Positions 1 to 9,460 of a stretch of DNA of 64,000 bases are shown in pieces. A program made the position numbers and the translations under genes. Numbering within the stretch: the first letter of the stretch is position 1; every line of letters starts with the position of its first letter. A model generated the notes under the pieces. The model did not search any database. It saw only the letters and a list, made by a program, of their open reading frames with translations, and had not been told where the DNA came from. The DNA is from Micromonospora qiuiae. Its GTDB lineage: Bacteria > Actinomycetota > Actinomycetes > Mycobacteriales > Micromonosporaceae. The stretch lies in NCBI RefSeq assembly GCF_016863555.1, contig NZ_BOPC01000013.1, positions 124,001-188,000 on the forward strand. The letters run 5' to 3'.

Positions 1-41
1 ACGAGCCGCCCGGCTGGGAAGAGGTGGATCTCTCCACCTGA
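1..41 (+). CDS. 3' end of an unidentified gene (partial)
   Basis: One forward frame enters the window at base 3 and stops at TGA 39-41, giving the tail EPPGWEEVDLST. A hairpin with 7-bp arms (22-28 and 33-39, loop TCTC) overlaps the stop codon, which suits a gene end. The fragment is too short to identify. It converges on the methyltransferase that ends at base 79. Confidence 0.35.
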   Translation, partial: EPPGWEEVDLST

Positions 42-78
42 CGGCGGCCTGCCTGGTGGCGGTGGTCGTGGCGGCGGG

Positions 79-1107
79 TCAGTGGTTTGGGCGATGCACG
101 CCGAGGCGTACCGCCATGGTCACCCGCACCGGCTCGCCCAGCGCGGCGATCCGGGCGGCCAGTCCCGCCGGGTCGGCGTGCCATGCGCTCGGGCCCATGC
201 CGACCAGCGTGGCGACCTCCGCTCCGGAGAGGATCAGCTCCTGCCGGTGCACGGCGGCCGATTCCTCGGTGAAGTGCCCGCCGAGGCTGATCGCGACCCG
301 GTCCGCCTTGGCCGGGTCGACCCGGAGCAGGCCGAGGGCGTCGACGAGTTCGGTGAGGTGGTCGGCGGCCGGGGTCACCACCAGCAGCCGGCCGGCCGGG
401 TCGAGGACCCGGTGGAACTCGGCGCCGTTGCGGGGCGCGAAGACGTTGAGCAGCAGCGCCGTGGAGGCGTCCGCCAGCGGCAACCGCTGCCAGGTGTCGG
501 CCAGCGCCGCGGTGACGCGCGGGTGGATCCGCGCGGCTCGGCGCAACGCCGGCTTGGAGACGTCCAGGGCGAGACCGACCGCGCCCGGCAGCGCCGCCAG
601 CACCGCCGCGAGGTGCCGACCGGTCCCCGCGCCGGTCTCCACCACCAGGGGGTACGACCCAGCGGGGCCGCCGTGTTCTCGGGTGTCGCCGTGTCTCCGG
701 CCGCCGGTCACTCCGTCTCGCGTGCCCTTTGCTCTGCTTACCTCAGCGCAACGGTCTCGCCCGGTTTCCGTTGCGTGGGCTGAAGCAGAGCAAAGGCCGC
801 GTGGGAGGGACTGGTGGGGTGCGTCCGCCGCCCCGGCGGGCAGGGCGCTGCGGGCGGCGGTGGCGAGCGCGGCGGAAATGATGTCGTAGTGGCCGGCGGC
901 CAGGAAGTCCGCTCGGGCGGCGACCATCTCGGCGGTGTCTCCGCCGTGCGGGGCACGGCCGGCGAGCAGATTGACGTAGCCCTGACGGGCGATGTCGAAG
1001 CTGTGCCGGCGCGGGCACCGCAGCGCGCGGGCCGCACCGGCGGCGACCTCGGCCAGGGGCTCGGCGCAGACCGGGCAGCGCAGCCGGTCGACGACTCGAC
1101 GCTCCAT
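79..1107 (-). CDS. RlmA-type 23S rRNA (guanine-N1-)-methyltransferase with an internal insertion
   Basis: The product resembles RlmA/TlrB enzymes that methylate a guanine of 23S rRNA using S-adenosylmethionine. The N-terminus holds a zinc-ribbon pattern (CPVC, then CPRRH) followed by FDIARQGYVNLL and the GD-x-AEMVAAR-x-DFL-x-GHYD block usual for the family. A class I SAM site follows (VVETGAGTGRHL, about residues 155-166). The protein is longer than usual because about 45 residues (roughly 105-152, rich in R, G and T) separate the zinc domain from the SAM domain. Part of this stretch is encoded by a strong palindrome at 726-796. GTG 1110 and ATG 1107 are both possible starts; ATG was chosen. 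The gene diverges from add. Confidence 0.75.
   Translation of the reverse strand: MERRVVDRLRCPVCAEPLAEVAAGAARALRCPRRHSFDIARQGYVNLLAGRAPHGGDTAEMVAARADFLAAGHYDIISAALATAARSALPAGAADAPHQSLPRGLCSASAHATETGRDRCAEVSRAKGTRDGVTGGRRHGDTREHGGPAGSYPLVVETGAGTGRHLAAVLAALPGAVGLALDVSKPALRRAARIHPRVTAALADTWQRLPLADASTALLLNVFAPRNGAEFHRVLDPAGRLLVVTPAADHLTELVDALGLLRVDPAKADRVAISLGGHFTEESAAVHRQELILSGAEVATLVGMGPSAWHADPAGLAARIAALGEPVRVTMAVRLGVHRPNH
726..796. repeat. 71-nt palindromic repeat inside the rRNA methyltransferase gene
   Basis: Nested perfect arms are visible: 726-739 pairs with 783-796 (14 bp, CCTTTGCTCTGCTT), 744-746 with 780-782, and 747-754 with 768-775 (8 bp, CGCAACGG), around a 13-nt loop. Two 4-nt bulges separate the stems. 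The whole element is read through in frame. It has the form of a REP-like or RPE-like mobile palindrome. I have the impression that similar sequences recur in Micromonospora, but that is memory and not a search. Confidence 0.75.
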
Positions 1108-1181
1108 CACCGCAGCAGGTCGCAGGCCGGTTCCACGTGCCCGAGCGTACCGAGTGCATCGCCGCGGACTAGGGTCTGGTC

Positions 1182-2261
1182 ATGGTCGCGAGGATCCGCT
1201 ACGAGGACATCGTCAAGGCGCCCAAGGCGCTGCTGCACGACCACCTGGACGGCGGCCTGCGGCCCGCGACCATCGTCGACCTGGCCGCCGAGGTCGGTCA
1301 CGAACTGCCCACCACCGACCCGGTGGCGCTGGGCGGGTGGTTCGTGGCGGCGGCCGACTCCGGGTCGCTGGAGCGCTACCTGGAGACGTTCGCCCACACC
1401 GTGGCCGTGATGCAGACCGCCTCCGCGTTGCGCCGGGTGGCCCGCGAGTGCGCCCTGGACCTCGCCGCCGACGGGGTGGTCTACGCCGAAGTGCGGTTCG
1501 CCCCGGAGCAGCACCTGGAGCGGGACCTGACCCTGGACGAGGTGGTCGAGGCGGTGCTGGCCGGCTTCGTGGAGGGCAGCGCGCTCGCCGCCGAGGCTGG
1601 TACCCCGATCCGGGTCGGCACGCTGCTCACCGCGATGCGGCACGCGGCCCGGTCGCAGGAGATCGCCGAGTTGGCCGTACGGCACCGCGACCACGGCGTG
1701 GTGGGCTTCGACATCGCGGGCGCGGAGGCAGGTTTTCCGCCCACCCGGCACCTGGATGCCTTCGAGTACCTCCAGCGGGAGAACTTCCACTTCACCATCC
1801 ACGCCGGCGAGGCGTTCGGGCTGCCCTCCATCTGGCAGGCGATCCAGTGGTGCGGGGCAGACCGCCTCGGCCACGGCGTACGCATCGTCGACGACATCAC
1901 TGGCGGTCCCGAGCCGGTGCTCGGCCGGCTGGCCGCGTACGTGCGGGACAAGCGGATCCCGCTGGAACTCTGCCCGTCGTCCAACGTGCAGACCGGCGCC
2001 GTCGCCTCGATCGCCGAGCACCCCATCGGGCTGCTGCGCGATCTGCGGTTCCGGGTCACCGTCAACACCGACAACCGACTGATGAGCGGCACGTCGATGT
2101 CCCGGGAGATGGCCCTGCTCTGCGAGGCGTTCGGCTACGGCTGGCGCGAGGTGCAGTGGTTCACCATCAACGCGATGAAGAGCGCTTTCATCCCGTTCGA
2201 CCAGCGGCTGCAGATCATCGACGAGGTGATAAAGCCCGCGTACGCGAAGCTGCTGGCGTGA
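1182..2261 (+). CDS. add: adenosine deaminase
   Basis: This 359-residue protein hydrolyses adenosine or deoxyadenosine to inosine or deoxyinosine and ammonia in the cytoplasm. Family hallmarks appear in order: zinc ligands HDHLDGG at residues 19-25, [10 protein letters not shown] near 205, [11 protein letters not shown] near 228, ELCPSSN near 262 and [11 protein letters not shown] near 293. Length and motif spacing match bacterial Add. It is transcribed away from the rRNA methyltransferase across a 70-bp gap. With deoC, upp and the mutase elsewhere in the window it fits a nucleoside salvage route. Confidence 0.93.
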   Translation: MVARIRYEDIVKAPKALLHDHLDGGLRPATIVDLAAEVGHELPTTDPVALGGWFVAAADSGSLERYLETFAHTVAVMQTASALRRVARECALDLAADGVVYAEVRFAPEQHLERDLTLDEVVEAVLAGFVEGSALAAEAGTPIRVGTLLTAMRHAARSQEIAELAVRHRDHGVVGFDIAGAEAGFPPTRHLDAFEYLQRENFHFTIHAGEAFGLPSIWQAIQWCGADRLGHGVRIVDDITGGPEPVLGRLAAYVRDKRIPLELCPSSNVQTGAVASIAEHPIGLLRDLRFRVTVNTDNRLMSGTSMSREMALLCEAFGYGWREVQWFTINAMKSAFIPFDQRLQIIDEVIKPAYAKLLA

Positions 2262-2296
2262 GGGCGACGCGGCAGCGGCGCGTGGGCGGGGAGAAC

Positions 2297-2905
2297 TCAG
2301 CGGGCCTGTGGGTGCCCGGCGGCGAGCAGGCCCGCCACCCGGCGCAGCACGTCCCGGCCACGGGCCGCCTCCGCGCCCAGGCCGGTCTGCCGGCGCAGCA
2401 CCGCCGGCTCCGCGCGCAACAGCGTCAGGCCGCGACGGAGCAGCACCCCGGGCCCCTTACGCTGCTCGGCGAGGTCGCGGGCCAGCCGGCGGAGAAAGGT
2501 CGCGCCGCGCGGTCGCCGCAGGGCGTACGCCCCGGCGAGCAGGCCCCGATGCCGGCATTCCTCGACAATCTCGGCGGCGAATATCCCTTCGGCCACAAAA
2601 AGTGGCGAGTCGGCCAGTTCGAACAGTCGGGTGGCGACCCGGCGATCCTGGTTGATCGCATAGACCGGCACGTCTGCCCGGCCATTCCGGACAAGTTGGG
2701 TAATGACCTCGACAGCGGTCGCCGCATCCCACGAGCCGGGTGACTCCCAGTCGATCTGACCGTTCCGTCGCGGTAACGTTGGGTCATCCCCGTTCTTGTA
2801 AAAATCGTCCAGGCAAAGGACTGGTAACCCAGTTTGTCGAGCTATGTACGACTTTCCGGAGCCGGAGGGGCCGGCAAGTAGCACGACTCTGCGAGGGAAT
2901 TCCAT
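2297..2905 (-). CDS. uridine-kinase-like P-loop protein
   Basis: This 202-residue P-loop protein has a Walker A motif GPSGSGKS at residues 12-19 and the CLDDFYKNGDD stretch typical of the uridine kinase/phosphoribulokinase fold. A segment reading DWESPGSWD follows. The probable role is phosphorylation of a nucleoside or related small molecule. The substrate cannot be read from sequence, and actinobacterial proteins of this size are usually called uridine-kinase-like. It is convergent with add (35-bp gap) and divergent from the conservon. Base composition around 2560-2900 is somewhat less GC-rich than its neighbours. Confidence 0.65.
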   Translation of the reverse strand: MEFPRRVVLLAGPSGSGKSYIARQTGLPVLCLDDFYKNGDDPTLPRRNGQIDWESPGSWDAATAVEVITQLVRNGRADVPVYAINQDRRVATRLFELADSPLFVAEGIFAAEIVEECRHRGLLAGAYALRRPRGATFLRRLARDLAEQRKGPGVLLRRGLTLLRAEPAVLRRQTGLGAEAARGRDVLRRVAGLLAAGHPQAR

Positions 2906-3098
2906 AACTTTCAGTGACTCCGGACAGACGGACCGCGAGCAAATTGCATCAACATCTCATCACACCTCCGGTTGGGGACAACCTGGGCTTTCTCTTTCCC
3001 GGACGGCGTGATGGAATCTCGGATGGTCCGGCCCCGCGGGGTCGGCTGCTAGGCGTTGCCCGAGGCAACGCGGACGCTGCAATCACGAGGGCGGTGAC
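2906..3098. promoter_or_regulatory. divergent intergenic region with a hairpin before cvnA
   Basis: This gap separates the uridine-kinase-like gene from the conservon. It contains an 8-bp stem with a 3-nt loop (GCGTTGCC 3053-3060, CGA, GGCAACGC 3064-3071) that ends 27 nt before the cvnA start. It also holds a weaker GC-rich inverted repeat at about 3029-3046. No clear -35/-10 pair was recognised. Confidence 0.35.
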
Positions 3099-6000
3099 GT
3101 GAGCAAACGGCCGAAGACGGCAGGCTCTTTCCTGTCGCGTCTGCGCCGGCCGGCTGGTCGGCTCCGCGACATGCCGATCTGGTCCAAGCTCGGTCTCATC
3201 ATGATCGTGCCGACCATCGCCACGGTTGTCGTGGGCACCAGCGGCCTGATCGACCACCTGGATTCGCTGAGCAACGCCAACCGGGCCGGCGATCTCGCCG
3301 AGCTCATCGGGCACTCCGGCGCGCTGGTGGACGGCCTCCAGGACGAGCGGACCGCGGCCGTGTTGCTGCTCGGCGTGACGCCGCAGTCGGGCCAGGCCGA
3401 GTCGGAGGAGAAGAAGCGCTACTCCGCCCTCTACACAGAGGTGTCGGCGCGGGTGGACGACGCCAAGGCCCCCTACTCACAGCAGCGGAGTGACCTGAGT
3501 GACCTGCCCGAAAGCCTGGAGACGTTGCTCAACCAGATCAACGAGCGCCTAGGTGACCTACCGGGCACCCGGAGCCAGGTGCTGAACGGCAAGTTCAAGA
3601 TCACCGACGCCCTTCAGTCGTACGACGAACTGATCAACCAGTTGCTCACCGTCCGGGATTCGGCCAGCCAGCTGGCCGGAGACAGCGAACTCAGCGACCG
3701 GATGCGGGCCGCTGCCGCCGTGTCCAGAGAGAAGGAGTGGCTCTCCATCCGCCGGGTGGTGGTGCACCGTGCCCTGATCCAAGGCGGCATGAGTGCCACC
3801 CTGCGGACCGACTACATCTCCAGTGAGACCGGCCAGCAGCAGGCGCAGCAGAGCTTCAACGCGGTGGCCACCGAGGCCGAGTCGGAGTTCCACGCCCAGA
3901 CCATCGGCGGCGGTGACCGCCGGCAGGCCACCATCTACATCAGTCAGGTCAACGCCGACACCTCCGAGAACCTCTCCGGCATCTCGTTCCGACCGGAGCA
4001 GTGGGACGCGGCGCTGGTGGCAAACGCCAAGTTGATCCGGACGGTCGAGTCGAAGTTCGACTCGGACATCGTGGCGCAGGCCGGCGAGATCCGCTCCGGC
4101 GTGCAGCGTCAGGTCTTCCTGGAGACCGGCCTGCTGCTGACCATGTTGCTGCTGGCCATCTTCCTGGCCTACCTGGTCGCCCGCTCGATGGCCCGTTCGC
4201 TGCGCGAGCTCCGCCTGGGCGCGCTCTCCATCGCCCAGTACGGGCTGCCCCACGCGGTGGCCCGGCTGCGTGACCCGCAGGTGACCGGGCAGCTCTCCCC
4301 GGTGCAGTTGGCCAACCAGATCGCCGAGCCGCTGCCGGTGCGCAGCAAGGACGAGTTCGGCCAGGTGACCGAGGCGTTCAACGCGGTCCACCTGGAGGCG
4401 GTCCGCACCGCCGCCGAGCAGGCCGCGCTGCGGGCGTCCGTCGCGACCATGTTCGTCAACCTGGCCCGCCGTTCCCAGATCCTGGTCGACCGGCTGATCG
4501 GGCACCTCGACCGGCTGGAGCGCGGCGAGGAGGACCCGGACCGACTGGCCGAGCTGTTCCAGCTGGACCACCTCGCCACCCGGATGCGGCGCAACGACGA
4601 GAACCTCCTGGTTCTTGCCGGCGCGGACTCGACCCGGGTGCAGCGGGAGCCGGCCGCGCTGATCGACGTGCTCCGTGCCGCCCAGTCCGAGGTAGAGCAC
4701 TACACCCGGATCGAGTTCGGAGTGATCGACCGGGACATAGAGGTCGCCGCGCACGCAGTCAACGACCTGGTCCACCTCGTCGCCGAGCTGTTCGACAACG
4801 CCACCGCCTTCTCGCCGCCGGACTCGCAGGTGCTGGTCGAGGCCCGCCGGGTCGGTGACCGCGCCTCGCTGTACGTCGAGGACCGGGGCATCGGCATCAG
4901 TCCCGAGCAGTTGGCCGACCTGAACGAGCGGCTGGCCACGCCGCCGCAGGTGGACGTCGCCGTCTCCCGGATGATGGGTCTGGTCGTGGTCGCCCGGCTG
5001 GCGTCCCGGCACGCCGTCAAGGTCGAGCTGCGTCAGGGCAGCAGCGATCGGGGCACGGTGGCCGAGGTCGCGCTGCCGCCCACGGTGCTGGTGCCCCGGG
5101 CGCTCTCCGGTCGGGGGCAGCAGCCGCCCGCGCTGTCTGCCGCACCGGCGCCGGTGTCCGGGCCGAACCCGGCGTTCGGTGCGCTGCCTGCGCTGGGTGG
5201 CGGGACGGCTGCGCCAGCGACGCCCGCCCCGCGTCCCGGTGGCTCGGGCAACCAGGTGACCCTGGGCGGCCGATCCTTCGATCCGGCCAGCCGCAACGGT
5301 TCCGGCACGCCGGCCCAGGCGGCGGGCGCGGCAAACCTGCCCGCCTGGTCGGACCTGACCGGCGCCAGCGGGGTCAGCGGCGGGAGCGGCTTCACCCCGC
5401 GCAGCTCCAACGGCCAGCCGACCGATCCGCTGCCGCAGCGCCGGGCCGCTGACGAACCGGCCGTCACCGACCAGCACCCGACCATCCCTCGTCAGTTGCC
5501 GAGCAGCCCCGAGGCCGGGCCGTACGCGCCTTCGGCCTCTTCGTCGCCCCCGATCTCGGGTACGCCCTACTCCGCCCCGCCCGTCTCGGCCGCTCCGGTC
5601 TCCGGCCAGCCCGTGTCGTCCGCTCCGATCTCGGCGGCGCCGATGTCGGGTTCGCCGGTCTCGACGCCGCCCGGTGGTCCGCTGCCGCAGCGGCCCGTCT
5701 CGGCGGCACCCACCGCCGGGCCGGCGAACACGTACGCCGCGGCACCGCCGGCGTGGCCACCGGTCGCCGGGGAGCCGGCCACGCCGCCCGTGCCCGAGCG
5801 GCTGGCCGCCGCGCTGGACATGACCACCGAGCTGCCGCGAGTGCAGCGCCCGGCCGCACCCGCCCGACCCGCCCAGCCGACCATGCCGCAGGCCCAGAAC
5901 CGACAGCGGTACGCGGATGAGACGATGGAGCTGCCGATTTTCCGGGAGCTGGAGTCGGCGTGGTTCCGCACCCGCCGCCCCGGCCCCGAAGAGTCGGCGG

Positions 6001-6569
6001 GTGCCCGGCAGCCGGCGGCGAACGGCGTGACCCAGCAGCTTTCCACGGTCGACAACGCCGGTCGGCCGGCCGTACAGCAGAGTCCGAGTGGGACGACAGG
6101 TAACGAGCCGATGGCAGAGACTCCGACGGCCGCGGGGGCGTCCGGCGGGTACGCGGCGGCAAGCGGTGGTGCCCGCCCAGGCGCCGCCGAGAGCAGCTCC
6201 TCGTACCGCTCGTCGCCGCAGGAGAGTGTGTGGCAGACTGCCGCCGACGACGGCTGGCGGGCGGCCAGCGCCGCCAGTCAGGTGTCGGCTGCGGGAACCA
6301 CCCCGACCGGGCTGCCGAAGCGTACGCCGATGGCCCAGCTCGTTCCGGGTGCGGTAGAAAAGCCGACCACCTCGGTGCAGCGGCGTAACCCGGAGTCGGT
6401 GCGCGGCCTGCTCTCCGCCTACCACCGGGGTGTCCAGCGAGGGCGTAGCAGCAGCCACTCCTCGGACAGCAACCCGACCGGCCCGGAGGAGACTTCGGGC
6501 GGGCAGCAATCCTCGCAGTCTGGCTCAGGCCCGGTGGCCGGGAGCGGGCAGAAGGAGCAAGAAGGATGA
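3099..6569 (+). CDS. cvnA: conservon sensor-kinase-like protein (CvnA)
   Basis: This 1156-residue membrane protein is the histidine-kinase-like member of a conservon. It has a membrane segment at about 30-50, an extracellular alpha-helical region of about 290 residues, a second membrane helix near 341-361 followed by a HAMP-like stretch, and a GHKL ATPase domain with an N-box ([12 protein letters not shown], about 562-573) and DRGIGIS. The segment before the ATPase (NLARRSQ) stands where an ordinary kinase would carry its histidine, so true autophosphorylation is doubtful, as in other CvnA proteins. Residues about 660-1150 are Pro/Ala/Ser-rich and presumably disordered, with SAPVSxxPVS repeats. 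Within the tail lie AWF (about 955), [14 protein letters not shown] (about 1071-1084) and YHRGVQRGR. Start is GTG; the stop overlaps the next ATG. Confidence 0.85.
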   Translation: MSKRPKTAGSFLSRLRRPAGRLRDMPIWSKLGLIMIVPTIATVVVGTSGLIDHLDSLSNANRAGDLAELIGHSGALVDGLQDERTAAVLLLGVTPQSGQAESEEKKRYSALYTEVSARVDDAKAPYSQQRSDLSDLPESLETLLNQINERLGDLPGTRSQVLNGKFKITDALQSYDELINQLLTVRDSASQLAGDSELSDRMRAAAAVSREKEWLSIRRVVVHRALIQGGMSATLRTDYISSETGQQQAQQSFNAVATEAESEFHAQTIGGGDRRQATIYISQVNADTSENLSGISFRPEQWDAALVANAKLIRTVESKFDSDIVAQAGEIRSGVQRQVFLETGLLLTMLLLAIFLAYLVARSMARSLRELRLGALSIAQYGLPHAVARLRDPQVTGQLSPVQLANQIAEPLPVRSKDEFGQVTEAFNAVHLEAVRTAAEQAALRASVATMFVNLARRSQILVDRLIGHLDRLERGEEDPDRLAELFQLDHLATRMRRNDENLLVLAGADSTRVQREPAALIDVLRAAQSEVEHYTRIEFGVIDRDIEVAAHAVNDLVHLVAELFDNATAFSPPDSQVLVEARRVGDRASLYVEDRGIGISPEQLADLNERLATPPQVDVAVSRMMGLVVVARLASRHAVKVELRQGSSDRGTVAEVALPPTVLVPRALSGRGQQPPALSAAPAPVSGPNPAFGALPALGGGTAAPATPAPRPGGSGNQVTLGGRSFDPASRNGSGTPAQAAGAANLPAWSDLTGASGVSGGSGFTPRSSNGQPTDPLPQRRAADEPAVTDQHPTIPRQLPSSPEAGPYAPSASSSPPISGTPYSAPPVSAAPVSGQPVSSAPISAAPMSGSPVSTPPGGPLPQRPVSAAPTAGPANTYAAAPPAWPPVAGEPATPPVPERLAAALDMTTELPRVQRPAAPARPAQPTMPQAQNRQRYADETMELPIFRELESAWFRTRRPGPEESAGARQPAANGVTQQLSTVDNAGRPAVQQSPSGTTGNEPMAETPTAAGASGGYAAASGGARPGAAESSSSYRSSPQESVWQTAADDGWRAASAASQVSAAGTTPTGLPKRTPMAQLVPGAVEKPTTSVQRRNPESVRGLLSAYHRGVQRGRSSSHSSDSNPTGPEETSGGQQSSQSGSGPVAGSGQKEQEG

Positions 6570-6970
6570 CTAGTACGCAGGATCTCGGTTGGCTGCTGGC
6601 CAACTTCGCCGATCGGGTGCCCGGTGTCGCGCATGCGGTCGCCGTCTCTGCGGACGGCCTGCTCCTGGCGTCGTCACGCGACCTTCCGCGGGACCGGGCG
6701 GACCAGCTGGCGGCGATCGCCTCCGGGCTGGTCAGCCTTACCCAGGGCGCGGCCCGCTGCTTCGAAGGAGGCGCGGTGCTGCAGACCGTGGTCGAGATGG
6801 ACAACGGCTTCCTGTTCCTGATGTCGATATCGGACGGCTCGTCGTTCGCGGTGCTCGCCGCACGCAGCTGCGACGTCGGGCAGGTTGGTTATGAAATGGC
6901 TCTACTCGTCGACCGGGTGGGCGATGCCCTGACTCCACAGCCACGTACGGCTGTCGGGATGATGGGCTGA
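6566..6970 (+). CDS. cvnB: roadblock/LC7 protein (CvnB)
   Basis: This 134-residue roadblock/LC7-family protein is the second component of the conservon. It is thought to bind the CvnD GTPase and link it to the sensor. Features: the N-terminal [22 protein letters not shown] helix-strand start and the DGLLLASS strand typical of MglB-like folds. It starts within the cvnA stop (ATGA), so the two are translationally coupled. Length and position are exactly those expected from conservons in Streptomyces. Confidence 0.9.
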   Translation: MTSTQDLGWLLANFADRVPGVAHAVAVSADGLLLASSRDLPRDRADQLAAIASGLVSLTQGAARCFEGGAVLQTVVEMDNGFLFLMSISDGSSFAVLAARSCDVGQVGYEMALLVDRVGDALTPQPRTAVGMMG

Positions 6971-7070
6971 TCGTCGCGCCATCCGGTGAGACGAGTAGGT
7001 CGAGAACACTGCACACGATGGATTGCACCGGTGGAATCCGGTGCCGGGTACGAAGGAGGTGAGCGGCGAC

Positions 7071-7448
7071 ATGACCGATCGTGACGAGCCGACCGGCGCT
7101 CTGGTCCGTCCATACGCCGTGACCCGCGGTCGTACCCGTCCCCGCCTCGACATCGCCCTGGAGGCGCTCGTCGAGACAACGGTGCGCGGTCGGGCCGCTG
7201 CCACAGGCAACGGTGGTCATGGCCGTGAGCACCAGTACATCGCCGCGCTCTGTGACGGACGGGTGCAGTCGCTCGCTGAGATTGCGGCGCGGTTGCAGCT
7301 TCCGCTCGGCGTGGCCCGGGTGCTCATCGCCGACATGGCGACGGACGGCCTGGTCGCGGTCCACGAGCCGACCATTCTGGACGACTCGGACGACGCGGTG
7401 GGCACTGAACTGCTGGAGAGGGTGCTGAGTGGACTTCGCAGGCTCTGA
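7071..7448 (+). CDS. cvnC: DUF742 protein (CvnC)
   Basis: This is the third conservon component, about 125 residues, of the DUF742 family. The family signature is visible as LVRPYAVTRGRTRP near the N-terminus. A winged-helix-like C-terminal part follows (SLAEIAARLQLPLGVARVLIADM). The ATG at 7071 was chosen because it follows a GGAGG at about 7055-7060 and begins MTDRDEP. An upstream in-frame start at 7023 would add unsupported residues. The gene overlaps cvnD by 20 nt. Confidence 0.88.
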   Translation: MTDRDEPTGALVRPYAVTRGRTRPRLDIALEALVETTVRGRAAATGNGGHGREHQYIAALCDGRVQSLAEIAARLQLPLGVARVLIADMATDGLVAVHEPTILDDSDDAVGTELLERVLSGLRRL

Positions 7449-8043
7449 CATGTCGCACCGCCCGCCGACCCCAAGCGGGCGCGTGACGTCGGCGAAGATC
7501 GTTATCGCCGGTGGATTCGGCGTCGGCAAGACGACTCTGGTCGGCTCGGTCTCGGAGATCACGCCGCTGACGACCGAGGCCATAATGACCTCAGCCGGGG
7601 TCGGCGTTGACGACACCCGACAGGTGCCGGGAAAGACGACGACCACGGTGGCCATGGACTTCGGCCGCATTTCGATCGATCGTGACCTGATCCTGTACCT
7701 GTTCGGTACGCCGGGTCAGACTCGGTTCTGGTTCATGTGGGATGAACTGGTCCGGGGCGCGATCGGCGCGGTCGTGCTGGTGGATACCCGTCGTCTGGCC
7801 GACTGCTTCGCGGCGATCGATTTCTTCGAACATCGGCGGCTGCCGTACCTGGTGGCCATCAACTGCTTCGACGGCATGCAATACCACGATCCGCAGGACG
7901 TCCGGGACGCGCTCGCGATCTCCAGCGACGTTCCGGTGGTGGCCTGTGACGCCCGGAACCGGGAGTCGACGAAGCACGTGCTGATCTCGCTGGTCGAGTA
8001 CGTGCTCACCATGCGTCGCTCCCGCGCCGTCGCCCCGGCCTGA
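7429..8043 (+). CDS. cvnD: conservon GTPase (CvnD)
   Basis: This 204-residue small Ras-like GTPase closes the conservon. The P-loop is GGFGVGKT (residues 28-35), a switch region includes VDDTRQVPGKTTTTVAMDFG, and the G3 motif is LFGTPGQ. In family terms it cycles with CvnB and is controlled by the CvnA sensor at the membrane. The GTG start at 7429 has GGAGAGG upstream; ATG 7450 is an alternative. The gene ends at a convergent junction with the lipoprotein gene. Confidence 0.9.
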   Translation: MDFAGSDMSHRPPTPSGRVTSAKIVIAGGFGVGKTTLVGSVSEITPLTTEAIMTSAGVGVDDTRQVPGKTTTTVAMDFGRISIDRDLILYLFGTPGQTRFWFMWDELVRGAIGAVVLVDTRRLADCFAAIDFFEHRRLPYLVAINCFDGMQYHDPQDVRDALAISSDVPVVACDARNRESTKHVLISLVEYVLTMRRSRAVAPA

Positions 8044-8056
8044 CGATCGGTGCCGT

Positions 8057-8085
8057 GCCCGGTGACGCTGCTGTCGACACCGGGC
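8057..8085. terminator. hairpin between convergent cvnD and lipoprotein genes
   Basis: An 8-bp perfect stem (GCCCGGTG 8057-8064 with CACCGGGC 8078-8085) sits 14 nt after the cvnD stop and 31 nt before the stop of the opposing gene. There is no T-run, so this is a candidate bidirectional GC-rich terminator of the actinobacterial kind. Confidence 0.4.
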
Positions 8086-8115
8086 GCTGGTCGCTGTCCG
8101 TGGTGTCCCGGCGGG

Positions 8116-9333
8116 TCAGCTGAGCCGGTTCCAGGCGCCACCGTCCACTCGGTACACACCGAGGGAGTGGCGCTCCATGCCGCTGTGCCGGATCGGGGTG
8201 AAGGAATACAACCCCGCCATCCCGTCGGTGATCTGGTTCTGCAGGTAGGCCCGCAGCCGGCCCCGGTCCACGCTGGCTGCGAGCTTGGCGGCGGTGGTGA
8301 TGATCAGCAGGGCGTCCGAGGCGTACGGCGCGAAGCCGTTGTAGGCACCGTGCCGGCGGACGTACTGCGAGACGAGTTCGCGGTACGCCCGCCCGGTGGC
8401 GCTGCTGTTGGCCAGAGTGGAACCGCCCAACGAGGCCGGATGGATGGCGTAGGCACCCTCGACGGCGGGGGCGTTGTGGCTCTCCAGCGTCTCCTCGGCG
8501 ACTGCCCCGGCGTCGAAGAACAGCCGGCCGGTGAATCCGGCGCTGCGTAGCGCCCGTGCGGCGGCGCCGGAGTTCGGCGCGGTGGCCCACACCACCACTC
8601 CGTCCGTTCGCGCCGCCACGGCCTCCTCAGCGGCCCGCGCGACGCCGTCCTTCGACCGGGGCAGCCGTACCGTTCCGGCGAGCGCGACCCCGGCGGTGCG
8701 CAGGGCCCCGGTCATGGCCCGGGCTCCGGAGTCGCCGTGCAGCCCCTCCTCGGCCAGCAGCACGACCCGGCGCAGCCCTTCGGTGTCGATCACCTGGGCC
8801 AGCCGGCGGGCCACGTCTCCGGCCTCGGGAGTGACCTTGTAGATGAAGGCCCGCTGGGCAAGTGGAACCGTGATCGCATCGCCGAACGCCAACGACACGA
8901 AGGGCAGCCGCAGCTCCTGTGCCACCCCGATGACCGACATCGAGGTCTCCGCGAGCGTGCCGCCGAGCAGGGCGTGCACGTCGTCGCGCCGACCCAGCTC
9001 GGTGGCCTGCCGGGCGGCCAGCCGGGGATCGCTGCGATTGTCCAGCACTTCGAGCCGTACCGTCCGGCGGATGTTGCCGACCATGACACCCTTGGCGTTC
9101 ACGGCCTCCGCGCTGATGGCCAGCGCGCGCTCCTGGGCCACCCCCAGAGCGGCTCCGGGGCCGCTCAGCTCCAGCGTCGCCCCGATGACCAGCTCCGGCC
9201 CGCCGCCGGCCCGGACGGCGGCGGCCTCGGGCTTCCCGTCGCGCCCGCAGGCACCCAGCAGCAGGGTGCCCGCGGCAGCGGCCAGAACCCCCCGCCGGGT
9301 GAGCACGGATGGGCCGCTTGCCGGTGTTGCCAT
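8116..9333 (-). CDS. ABC-type substrate-binding lipoprotein (LivK-like), Tat signal
   Basis: This 405-residue type 1 periplasmic-binding-fold protein resembles the branched-chain amino-acid/amide binding proteins. The N-terminus has a twin-arginine (LTRRGVLAAAAGTLLLGAC) and a lipobox LGAC, so it is probably exported folded and lipid-anchored outside the membrane. The mature part begins PELVIGATLELSGPGAALG, and later HALLGG and VVLLAEEGLHGDSG, as in LivK-like receptors. No permease or ATPase genes adjoin it. It may therefore be a sensor or orphan receptor, perhaps for the neighbouring conservon; that link is only inferred from position. Confidence 0.75.
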   Translation of the reverse strand: MATPASGPSVLTRRGVLAAAAGTLLLGACGRDGKPEAAAVRAGGGPELVIGATLELSGPGAALGVAQERALAISAEAVNAKGVMVGNIRRTVRLEVLDNRSDPRLAARQATELGRRDDVHALLGGTLAETSMSVIGVAQELRLPFVSLAFGDAITVPLAQRAFIYKVTPEAGDVARRLAQVIDTEGLRRVVLLAEEGLHGDSGARAMTGALRTAGVALAGTVRLPRSKDGVARAAEEAVAARTDGVVVWATAPNSGAAARALRSAGFTGRLFFDAGAVAEETLESHNAPAVEGAYAIHPASLGGSTLANSSATGRAYRELVSQYVRRHGAYNGFAPYASDALLIITTAAKLAASVDRGRLRAYLQNQITDGMAGLYSFTPIRHSGMERHSLGVYRVDGGAWNRLS

Positions 9334-9460
9334 GACTCGCCTTCCCGCCCGGCGACCTGCCGCCGGTCGTTCCGCGGGTATGCTCCCGGCCCCTGCGACC
9401 CGGCGTCAAATTATCGGGGTGTGGGCCTAAACACGCAGGTGAGCGGGGGTGCGGGGGCCG

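Noticed and set aside
992-2743. Long forward ORF (583 codons) across the adenosine deaminase region
   Set aside because: Arg/Pro-rich translation without family motifs; it is the shifted-frame shadow of add, as expected in very GC-rich DNA.
3558-6509. 983-codon reverse ORF opposite cvnA
   Set aside because: Low-complexity translation dominated by R, G, H and V with no domains; opposite-strand shadow of a recognised gene.
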